A stretch of 64,000 bases of DNA from Collybia mongolica (lineage: Eukaryota; Basidiomycota; Agaricomycetes; Agaricales; Clitocybaceae). The notes below the pieces were generated by a model. That model saw only the letters and a program-made list of their open reading frames with translations, ran no database searches and was not told the origin of the DNA. The stretch spans positions 124,001-188,000 of the forward strand of contig JAAXNY010000017.1 in NCBI GenBank assembly GCA_013420905.1, written 5' to 3'. Position numbers and translations under genes: made by a program. Numbering within the stretch: position 1 is the first letter of the stretch; each line of letters opens with the position of its first letter. Below are positions 55,239 through 64,000 of this stretch, piece after piece.

Positions 55239-56752
55239 ATGCTAGTCCACAGACTCAAACCTTTCTCTGGGGTAATTCCACACCGTAGCGCGTGGTGGAC
55301 TCAACAGTTACTACGCTTGCCAAAGAGGCCCTTCAGCTCCTTACATGTACACCCTCGCTTCAAAATACTCTATCTTGGACGCGACGAGTTTTCTTGCCTT
55401 GTCCTCAAAGAGCTTTACGGCGCTCCAGGTGCATAATACATCCCACTCTGCGGAAGAGTATCTCATACCACCCAGTCAATTAGATGTTTGGGAAAGTATC
55501 ACGATCGCGACGAACCCTGATGAACGCGTTGGCCGCCGAGGCACACAACTGACTGTATGTGAGTATAATCTACCTGAACAATATGATAACTTAATTGTGG
55601 CTGATTTTATCGCAGCTCCACTGAAACTACTTGGAGAATCGTTGAGACTTCCTGTTCACCTTATTCCCCATACCAAGCCCGAGTTCAGGCAATGGAGGGT
55701 AAGTGAGTAGTGTCTTTGGAGCGCACTCGTGTCAAATTCGGTGTTTAGCCTCCAAGCCCATTCTCCGCGTCGCAAACTCCGCCTTCCGACCATCTCGTCA
55801 TAACAGCATCCTTTGGACGCATCCTCTCGCCTGCTCACTTGAACATGTTCGCGCCAACTAGACGATTAAATGTCCATCCGTCTCTCTTACCAATATATCG
55901 AGGGCCGGCCCCCATCCAACACACAATTCTAAACGGGGATAAAGAGACTGGCGTTTGTGTCATTCAGATGTTAAAGTTCAAGGAGGGTATTGACGCAGGC
56001 CCCATATGGGGGTCTTCTCGTATGGTAAGGCCTTTTTACTATTCCATAGAATTGTCTCAAAAGAATGAGCAGCCTGTACATGATGGGGCTATGTTTGCAG
56101 ACCTCAGAGATACTTTGGCACGCGCCGGTGGACAGTCGTTGGTGTCAGTGCTCAGGGATATGCGGACTGGAAAGGTCGGTGTTTCTAGCGTCCTGCATAA
56201 TCAATCCATTTCCAATTACTGACAAAAGTCTGCCTTAGGCGGTCTCTACGCCCCAGTCGCCTCTGGGATCTCTTCCACATGCTCCTATGGTTTCTGTGGC
56301 TGATTCTATTGTTGATTTTAACACCATGTCGGCCGAATCCATTGTACGGCGTCACAGAGCTATCTCTCATCATGTTCGTGCTGTGCTATCGTCGTATATC
56401 CTTTTTGATTATCTTGCATCAGAAACCTTTAGTGACATCATTGTTCACTGAGAAAACACTACAACTTCATTCGCCATCAGTATTCACCGATCCTGTGACC
56501 CATTCAACACGAACTCCTGGCACTGCCAGTTACCACAAGCCCACACAAACATTGGTGATATCATGTGCTGATGACTCTGTCTTGAGCGTTCCCTTGTTAA
56601 AACAGGAAGGCAAGACTCTGATGGAAGCGAAGGATTGGTGGAATGGTGCGAAAGGCTTGGGTCTGGTACATGAGGGTGAAGTGAGTTTCACTGCGGAATT
56701 TGCACGCAAGATACTCATACTCTCTGGCCAATATCGTTGTAAGAATGATTGA
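55239..56752 (+). CDS. FMT1: Mitochondrial methionyl-tRNA formyltransferase
   Basis: FMT formylates Met-tRNA for mitochondrial translation initiation. The ATG at 55239 gives [20 protein letters not shown] then [20 protein letters not shown], where the basic opening fits an import signal. The formyl-transfer core is [20 protein letters not shown] then [20 protein letters not shown] and [20 protein letters not shown], with the catalytic Asn-His pair and Asp of the family. EGIDAGPI follows. The C-terminal domain includes [14 protein letters not shown] and [24 protein letters not shown] text. About six introns. An alternative upstream ATG at 55155 exists in the same frame. The end near 56752 is the least certain part. 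Confidence 0.82.
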
Positions 56753-57132
56753 GCGTCTTCTTCCGTCTTACATTGCCATATATTGTAGTTGTGATCCTGG
56801 ATGGGTGGTACACGTCAGTAATCCCCATAATAAAATCACCATCCTATGTGGTTTAACCGGCAAGGTCGCTTGCGCCAACCTTACCGTTTACTTATTTCTA
56901 GATTTATCTCAAGCTTAATTACCATGGTTCTTTATCGTACAATCCGAGATAAAAGATAAAAAATCGGGATCAAAAATATCATACGCCATATTCGTGGGTT
57001 CGAGTTAACCCACTGTGGCCTGGCGGCGGCCTCAGCGGCGACGGGGGGTTCGACTTTTATATCCAAACTTCCACCCAAGCAAGCAAGCACCTCATTTTGT
57101 TTCTTGTCTTGGTTAATTTCATGTGTAAGCTC
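56753..57132. other. Intergenic region between FMT1 and histidine phosphatase A
   Basis: About 380 bp between convergent genes. A small AAGC tandem (CCAAGCAAGCAAGCACC) occurs near 57072-57090. No gene seen. Confidence 0.4.
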
Positions 57133-58138
57133 CTATGCGAGCCTACGGTCAGTAAAATATCTACCAACCAAACACCGACGCACGATTGAAGCAAGATGTT
57201 TCGAGTTATTCACGTCCGTAACGTGCACAACAAGGGGAGGAGGTCGGGTGAGATCTATAGGCATTTCCTGGTCATGCTGTTCATATGTGAGCCTCATGCA
57301 TGATTGGGGCATATCTTCGAGCCTTTACCTTCAAAGAAATAGTTAATCGGGTCCATGCAGTGTTCAAGAGCCCTGTGTACGACACGCCCTGTCGGGAATC
57401 CGGATCAAGTCGAAGGACAGCCGGAATTAGTTCGCTTATGCACAACCCATGGCCGGCAATAGCAATATGGGCCCCATCCTCCTGGATATGAGGAATGATA
57501 CACTCGCGTACCGCCTTTTCAGCGCGCCGTGCAACATCCTCGCGGCTTTCACCTCCGGGAAACTTCTCGTGCCGCGATGTCAGCCTTGGAAACACGTTCT
57601 TGCTGAATAATTCCTCCATCGGCACGTTGGCAGGGGCACACGGGACCACCGGATGCCCTTCGGCGAGGCCAAAACACTGCTCTCGTAGGTTTAAATTGAC
57701 CATAAAGGGCGGTTTATGGACCTGTTTAGAGTGAATGGCTTGGCCTGTGGCATGTGCGCGAAGTAAAGGTGACGCATAGACATGATCAAACTTAATGTCT
57801 GCAAACGCTACACCTATAGCCTGTGCTTGCTGTATCCAAAATCAATGATGGTCCGAAGAGAACGAACACCAACATACCCTCTGGCCTGTTCAGATTGGAC
57901 TGAGATAACCTGGTCACTCTGATATAGGGAAAAACAATACCTAATTCCGAGAGAGGGGCGTCCCTCGTACCAGCCCAAAGGCCTTTCTAACGAGTATCTC
58001 TTCAATGTCTTCAATGTCGGTCCAAGAGGGACAAAACGTACCACGTTGTCTTCAGACTGCCCATGGCGGATCTGGTGCATTTTGTAAGAGGGATAGCAAG
58101 TCGGCACGCAGGGCACTTACAAATGTAACAGTGATCAT
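57133..58138 (-). CDS. Histidine phosphatase (phosphoglycerate-mutase-like), copy A
   Basis: Starts MITVTF, then IRHGQSEDN with the catalytic His of the RHG motif. Here E is replaced by Q at the RHGES position. KGLWAGTRDAPLSEL follows, then QAQAIGVAFADIKFDHVYAS then PLLRAHATGQAI (second arginine), REQCFGLAEGHPVV (catalytic Glu region), GGESREDVARRAEKAVRECI, and AHIAIAGHGLCISELI (second His). The domain order is that of broad-specificity phosphatases such as TIGAR or yeast Yor283w, and the substrate is not deducible. The last exon reads VVHVTDVNNSKHLASIVRRC and ends FTDRRLA. A close paralogue lies 0.85 kb away on the same strand. No lesion seen. Confidence 0.78.
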
Positions 58139-58986
58139 GTTGGTTTATGGTTGTTCTGCCTTAGTGTCTTGTCTTTACGGACTTTATATGTGCGTTATGG
58201 GGCTACATGATCCCAGGGGCGTTGGTAATGACGTCCAACTGTTTGGGTGCCATGTGTTGATCAGGATGTAATTATGGTCGTTGTTCTGCTGTTCTCACAG
58301 TTTATCGTGGCTCGTGGGTTATCATATATTAGGTCTTTCAGTTTGAGTTATGGTTATGGGGACAGAACGTGTGTTGGGGTCAAGGTTGGATTATTGGATA
58401 GGACTTCGAGCTTGAAGAGATATAAGTCCGAGTCGCATACACGTAAACCCTGTTGAAGTTCGGCATAACATTCCACTGACCCTAGATGCAGGAAGGTGAT
58501 GCCGCCAAAACACCATTTTGCATGCTCACTAATCGAAAACGCCTCATGCTGTCGATCCGTGTGTCGGTCCCTAAATTTCGGGGTCGAAAAGGATAGACGC
58601 CGGGCGTTGGTGATTGAACGAGAGAAGATATCACTTATTCACTTTTTCTACCTATACGATCATTAAATCTTTCAAAACGAGGAAAGCTGTTGTTAAGTGG
58701 GCTGCAAGCCTACGCACAGCGTCAAATGTCCCGATCACATTTGAGGGGATCGGTAATCCACTTTTACTTGATTCAAGATCCAATGCATTGGTATCAGTCT
58801 AGTCGAATCTAGGATCTAACCTGCAACATCTACTCGCTTGTCACGACCTCAGCGTTGGTGAGCGAAGTTCCTTCAGGCCTCAAGCTCCCACCAAAGTATG
58901 CAAGGGCCTCAGCCAGCTTCGTATCTTGAATGACCCTTGGTGCGACCTTCTGTAGTACCAGGTGGTCAGCTAGCAGTCGGCAAAAA
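58139..58986. other. Intergenic region between the two histidine phosphatase genes
   Basis: About 850 bp holding the copy A promoter and the 3' end of copy B. No gene is supported. Short plus-strand frames lack family features. Confidence 0.4.
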
Positions 58987-59978
58987 TTATTTCTGACGTA
59001 CAACTGAATCAAGGTGCTTCGAATTGTTCACGTTTGTAACGCGGACAACGAGGGCTGGGGGGTGGGCTGGGTCTATTGGGCCACTGTGGCCATCCTATGG
59101 CGCCGATGGGTGAGTTTTGCGCAATAAAATTAGATGTATTCCTCCTTTACCTTCAAAGATATTGTCAATCGCGTCCAAGCAGTGTTCAGCAGCCCCGTGT
59201 AGGAAATATCTCGACGTGAATCTGGATCGAGACGAATGATTGCCGCAATCAGTTCGCTTATACACAATCCATGACTCGCAAGGGCAATATGTGCCCCGTC
59301 TTCCTGGATGTGGGGAATAATACACTCCTGTACAGCTTCCTCGGCGCGCCGCGCAAGGTCCTCGAGGCTCTCACCCTCAGGGAACTTTGCGTCGCGTGCC
59401 TCCAGAACTGGGAACACGTTTTTGCTGAATAATTCTTCCATCGACACGTCGGCCGGAAGAGCCGATAAGACCCATGGATGCCCTTCAGCAACACCAAAAT
59501 GCTGTTCTCTCAGTTTTGGGTTGACTGTAAAAGGAGGCTTGTGGGCTTGTCCAGAATGAACCGCCTGGCCTGTCACTAATGCACGGAGCAACGGGGACGC
59601 GTAGATACGATCAAGCTTGACCTCCGAAAATGCGTTACCTACTGCTTGCGCTTGCTGCATTTAAAGTTAGCGAAGAGCCACGGGGAAAGAAATGGGGGAA
59701 AGAAACCCTCATACATTTCGGCCTGTTCACGTTGGAATGAGGTTGCCTGAATTTTCCGGAAAAGGAAGAAACATTACCTAGTTCCGAGAGGGGTGCGTCC
59801 TTCCAGCCAGCCCAGATGCCTTTCTAATGTTCCTTTAGTCTTCACGACGGTGACCTGGAGGGAAGGACACTCACTGGGTTATCTTCAGACTCGCCATGAC
59901 GAATCTAGCAACATGACATGAGAAAGGGGAACACACCTTCACACATAGTGTATTTCTTACAAATGTAACAGTGATCAT
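58987..59978 (-). CDS. Histidine phosphatase (phosphoglycerate-mutase-like), copy B
   Basis: Starts MITVTF then IRHGESEDNP, the standard RHGES opening, KGIWAGWKDAPLSEL, and QQAQAVGNAFSEVKLDRIYA (acceptor choice after SEL is uncertain by two residues). SPLLRALVTGQAVHSGQAHK, LREQHFGVAEGHPWVLSALP, GESLEDLARRAEEAVQECII and AHIALASHGLCISELIAAII follow, covering both catalytic His residues. The last exon gives LVVRVTNVNNSKHLDSVVRQK. It is about 70 percent identical by eye to copy A across the core and has the same exon plan, so the pair is a local duplication. Cytosolic by absence of a signal. Confidence 0.82.
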
Positions 59979-60827
59979 ACTGGTAGTGACTCCACAACTC
60001 GAAGTCGTGTTCTTGTTATATATAAATTGTGCAGTCACGTGAAGCCAGGGAGGGCATTGCCAATATCAATATTTGCTTGCCATGACAGGAGTCAATCGGG
60101 ATAAAATGGGTGATTCGTTCCTTGGCTCTTTTCAGCCCTTTTACAGTTTTTCAGATATCTGGCCTCTTCTTTCAACTGTCTGTATGGAACATTGAGGAAG
60201 TGGACGTACCATGAGCATGAGTACTTTGTTATTCGATGGTCAACCTCGTACCCTTTTTGCCAGCAAGACCAAAACTTGAAGTGTGTCCTGTCAATGGAGA
60301 GACGAAGATTTATGTAATCTCCGATGAATCAGGGTGAATAGCCCTCTAGTGCGAGGCGACAGGTACCATCTGCAGTGGAACGATGACGAAACAGGATTTC
60401 GGAATGCTTGACATGATTAGCCTCACATTGCGTACATCTGGATGCATACTCTGTACTCTGATTAAATGTGCATGATGAACCTATCGTATTCCAAGGCTTG
60501 ACCGTTCAGCTAAGCTCAAAGCCGGGGTCGGAGAGATCGGGAGTATACTGGATTCAAGGAGTAATCCCAGAAACATGAGAGCGCTGTTTCAACAGTCCCG
60601 GACTCGGTCCCGACTCGCGACACGTGGGGTTCTGGGATTAATATGGTCGTTCCGGTTGAATTGGTTCTACATCTTGTGTGATATAAATAATTTAGGACCA
60701 AAAAAAAACAGTATGCAAGGCAGGTACTGATGACAGACAGCAACCGAAAGCATTTACATTAAGCCTACATGCGTTATGCACAGCTGGGATATATGAACCA
60801 CACAAGCCCAAGAGTAATAGCGAAGTA
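59979..60827. other. Intergenic region upstream of histidine phosphatase B
   Basis: About 850 bp. It contains a TATA-like TATATAAAT near 60019 on the plus strand and an A-run near 60700. No gene seen. Confidence 0.35.
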
Positions 60828-62629
60828 TCATGTCTTGAAAATACGTAGGAGGCGCGCCTCCGTAACGATTCTTGTACGACAGAGCGGGCACTCTCTAGAG
60901 CTAGCCATGACCAAATCCGAGCACCCCCGACACATTGCCAAGTGCCTACATAATTTTAGTTGCTGGACCCACCTAACACAAGACAGCAAACACGTACCCA
61001 CAGTCGACGATGGCAATATTTGCTTCGTCATCTTGGCAAATGACGCAGAGTCCCGTTCTTTCTAGGTCTGCAGCGGTAGCCCGAGCTTTGGGTGGTGGCG
61101 GTGGAGTAGTGGACGACACAGAAGGTTCCTCGTCGAGGTTCGCACCGCTCTCATTGTCAGCATCATTCTTCTCGGCTCGTGCCCGCTCTTCTCTTTCCTG
61201 TTGGGCCATTCTGTGCTGCTCCAAAAGTACTCTCTGTCTCTCAATTCTGTCTGCCTCTTCTGCTTCCTCCAATGCTTTCTGCCTGTCCCTTTCCCGTCGC
61301 TCATCTTCAACCAGTCTACGGACCTTCGTCACTAATTCACCTTTCTCGAGAATAAGGCCAGCGTTGACGTGATTCGTGAACAGGATGGCTTTGAGCGCGC
61401 CAATGGAGAGCGAGGCTATGCTTTCATCGGGCATGTCCACAAGCTCGTCGAGGGTGGGTGGTGGTGTGGTGGGGGGAGGTACTGCAGAGGATGCCCGAGC
61501 GCGCGGTGGGGTCCGGTTCGCATTACTTTGATGGACATTTTGTGAGGATTGAGACGCGCCGGGGCGTTGGTATGGGCTCGGGCCTTGTGGTCGTGAGTTG
61601 GCTGGTGGGGGTGGAGGTCGCGGAGGATATCCAGGATGTGGGTTATGAGGGGGATAATGGTTTGGAGGGGGGGCATTGTACCGAGGGTGTAGCCCAGGTT
61701 GTGCATGTGTATGGTAATGGTCTGGTCGTGGGGGCACTGGTGGAGGTTGTGGTGATCGTGGTGGTTGTTGATATTGGCGTGGAGGAGGACCCGGTGGTGG
61801 AGGGTAATGTTGGTGTTGGTCGTCCCGGGCGTCATCAGGACGTAAGTCAGGTCGAGCGAACTGTGGGCGCTGATCGGGTCTTGGCGGCGGGGGCGGCATT
61901 GGGCCGCCAGAGCCCTGACCCGATCGTGAAAAGAAACCGCGACGACCATTCAGATTGGATCTGTCTGGCACAGAATATTTCCTATAATAGGCCTAATACG
62001 GATGAGCCTGGTCCATTCGGAGAATACAACATCTCGTACCTCATTTGCACTCGGAAGGCAGCCATTTGGGGTCTGGCGAGGGCCAGTCAGGATCTCTCTG
62101 GTCCTTCCATACGTGAACTATCCGATGTACTCACTCTTGCACCAATGATTCCATCAATGAGGTCGTCTTTCTCAACAGCACGATCTATCCGAACATTGTA
62201 CGCATCAACATATTTCTTTAACTTTCCCAGAGGTAACGGTTTGAGTTGTCCCCGGCCTGCTGCGGTAACTGCGAGTGCGATACCATTGTTAAATCCAGAT
62301 CGTGACGTGAGGTAACAGCGAACACACTCGTCAAGAACTCAATACAGTAAGCACAAACATTCATGGGATCATATCCAGTCTGTCCTTCCTGATGGCGTGG
62401 CATCATAGCCTGGTAATCGGTGCAATTGTGGCAGTATGAATAACCTAGATACCAAGCATGAAGAAGCGGGATTGACCTCTAGCAAGCAGGAATACCTACC
62501 ACAATGGTTGCACCTCCTGGACCGATTGAGGAACATATTAAACTCTTTGCTGCACTTCCGGCAACCTTCTGCTCCCTCCATATGCGGTGGTGGACCGCTG
62601 AGCAGCGGAAGGCCGCGAATATCAGGCAT
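60828..62629 (-). CDS. FYVE-RING ubiquitin ligase, RNF34/RFFL-like
   Basis: Domains in order: a FYVE-type zinc finger (GCRKCSKEFNMFLNRSRRCN, HCG, then YDPMNVCAYC), a long Pro-rich and His/Tyr-rich linker (GPMPPPPPRPDQRPQF, PPPPGPPPRQYQQPP), a SAP-like helical segment (LDELVDMPDESIASLSIGAL then KAILFTNHVNAGLILEKGEL), a charged coiled coil, and a C-terminal RING (GLCVICQDDEANIAIVDCGH, LAMCRGCSDLV, ECPLCRTRIV). This FYVE-linker-SAP-RING order is that of CARP/RNF34 ubiquitin ligases, which act at endosomal membranes in animals. Fungal partners are unknown. The start at 62629 is the first ATG of the FYVE exon and is a choice. Confidence 0.78.
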
Positions 62630-63117
62630 CTTCAGGAGAAAGCGCGAGAATCAGATCCCAGAAGTAATAAATGGTTTATATGTGCTCTCCAAAGCACACA
62701 GAAAGTCCCAGAAGGTTCGATTTGGGAAAGGTTTATAAGCTGTGAAGCCAGGTAACCCACGTGGCGTTATCATCACCGATGTCTTATGATGTAGTTGCCA
62801 ACGGCAAACGCGTAAACAAGCGATCGTGTATCAGTGTGTAATAAAGATTACAATTGTAGTGTTCCATGAGTATAAAGATAAAGGGCAGCCACAAACCGCT
62901 GCCAGTACAGCACAAACAAAATGTGACGATGATTGCATGGTTATTGCAGCCGCTCATTCGTCTTCGCGCAATTTCTCAACGTAGACAAAGGTGACCAAGA
63001 TTATATCAATGATATGTTCTCCTGCTGGCAAAATCTCCAAGTACGCATCTCGAGGATTGCAAAATGCCCCACTACGTCCAGAGTGAAATCGAGCCACAGG
63101 TGCCTTGGTCTCATCGT
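62630..63117. other. Intergenic region between the FYVE-RING gene and the DUF6593 gene
   Basis: About 490 bp with the FYVE-RING promoter side. Plus-strand frames here are antisense to the adjoining gene. No gene supported. Confidence 0.4.
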
Positions 63118-63614
63118 TTAAATATAGCTATCAAGGGGAAAATAAGGATTGTACAAGTAATAACTTCGAAGAATAATGACCTCGGGATTTGTTGAGAGCT
63201 GCCATCGGTACTCGCGTCCATCAGGAGCTACGAAAACACGACTCCTTGATACCGATTGTGAACAATCACTCGAAACACCGATGTCTCTGAGGCTTACCGA
63301 CCATGCCACCCCATTCCTTGTTTCTTAAAGAAAGATCTAGTTTTCACTTCACTTCCTCTGCCAGTAAATCGAATGATGGAAGAGCGGAACAACTTCCATT
63401 CGAACTTCGCCAATTGTCCGAACCTGTCTTGGATCCCTCCATTCTGGCGGGTACCCCGCTCTGTCCGCGCCGGAACCCCACTCCCTATGATACGGCAGAT
63501 GGCCGTGGTACGTCCGAATAATGTTGATGGGGTTCGGACCTTGTAGAGGGCTTGACCGTCTGCATCAGTGTATATCGAATTTATGGGCGATGTGTTAGAT
63601 AAGTAAAGGTGCAT
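63118..63614 (-). CDS. DUF6593 family protein
   Basis: Start MHLYLSNTSPINSIYTDADG at 63614. It continues QALYKVRTPSTLFGRTTAIC, FGQLAKFEWKLFRSSIIRFT and, after one intron, SRVFVAPDGREYRWQLSTNP then EVIILRSYYLYNPYF. The Y-[KR]-V-x-T-P and REY-x-W patterns are characteristic of DUF6593, a small beta-rich family expanded in mushrooms. No function has been assigned as far as I know. One intron, about 145 residues. Confidence 0.78.
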
Positions 63615-64000
63615 CTTTATATGCGAGCGAAATGATTTGATTGCAAGATTCTCCGAGCGATCTAGTTTATATATCAAAGTATTGGTATCGCTTTGTTTAT
63701 GTGGGCGTTAAGAACAGCTAGGAACGTGTTGGGACAAGCTGTAGAAAGGGAAAGCTTACCGATGTACAAAGAGACAAAGATATATATAATGTCTCATTTG
63801 CTGTCTTGTTACGCGGCACGAGGTTACCCCTGGATGAGACTGCATCCCTCAGCTAACCATGACATGCCCTTCTTGCAACGATGGGTCAAACAGTGGGCCA
63901 TCATGATCGTTGCTTCTTCGGTATCAGCAATTCGCGTTGGAATGGGGTGAAAATCCTGTGCCCGGTACCGAGCGAAGTGTCGACTGGAAATTGTGGACCG
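63615..64000. other. Right-edge region
   Basis: A plus-strand frame at 63693-63950 is open but has no recognisable family. It may be the edge of another gene or chance. Confidence 0.2.

Noticed and set aside
56990..57020. GTGGGTTCGAGTTAACCCAC resembling a tRNA T arm
   Set aside because: No A box, anticodon arm or acceptor stem precedes it. It is an isolated small palindrome.
61458..62315. 285-codon plus-strand frame
   Set aside because: It is antisense to the proline-rich FYVE-RING exon. The valine/glycine repeats are the mirror of its CCx codons.
1..64000. CRISPR arrays, bacterial operons, insertion sequences and ribosomal RNA
   Set aside because: No regularly spaced direct repeats, no rRNA motifs and no transposase genes were seen. 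The gene structure is eukaryotic throughout.

Overview
The window is nuclear DNA of a basidiomycete fungus, most likely a mushroom-forming agaricomycete. Genes lie on both strands, are broken by many 47-70 nt introns, and encode fungal proteins (an HMG-box regulator, Ede1, Sec2, Rpn3, DUF6593 and WW-like membrane proteins). The coordinates were read by eye. Exon chains that were checked codon by codon are marked as such, and the rest are approximate.

Layout. 1-2.7 kb: 5' part of an unrecognised protein running off the left edge, then its long upstream region. 2.7-7.1 kb: gene-poor DNA ending in a CFA20/Bug22 gene. 7.4-17.2 kb: a mismatch-repair block of MSH6 (-), an Efm7/Nnt1-like methyltransferase (+) and EXO1 (+). 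17.8-29.4 kb: three related WW-like/transmembrane genes (-), the middle one a pseudogene, interleaved with at least four tiny Lys/Pro-tailed genes (+). 30-34 kb: an NDUFAF2-like complex I assembly factor, a conserved fungal unknown, proteasome subunit RPN3 and an intron-containing tRNA-Cys. 34.2-40.6 kb: a SulP/STAS transporter resembling Vsb1, and an Ede1/Eps15 EH-domain endocytic protein. 41.2-47.3 kb: an HMG-box transcription factor and a Sec2-type Rab exchange factor, divergently transcribed. 47.6-56.8 kb: phosphopantothenate-cysteine ligase, an atypical Ras-like GTPase, a large membrane protein, an HNH-domain gene with a probable frameshift, and mitochondrial methionyl-tRNA formyltransferase. 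57.1-63.6 kb: two tandem histidine phosphatases, a FYVE-RING ubiquitin ligase and a DUF6593 protein.

How they fit together. MSH6 (mismatch recognition) and EXO1 (excision) act in the same pathway and are separated only by a methyltransferase. Ede1, Sec2, the small GTPase and the FYVE-RING protein are membrane-traffic functions but are not obviously a cluster. The best candidate for an undescribed system is the 17.8-29.4 kb array. There, WW-domain-like membrane proteins on one strand alternate with proline-rich 74-101 residue proteins on the other. The small genes share a 50-nt phase-2 first exon, and at least two share a complete exon plan.
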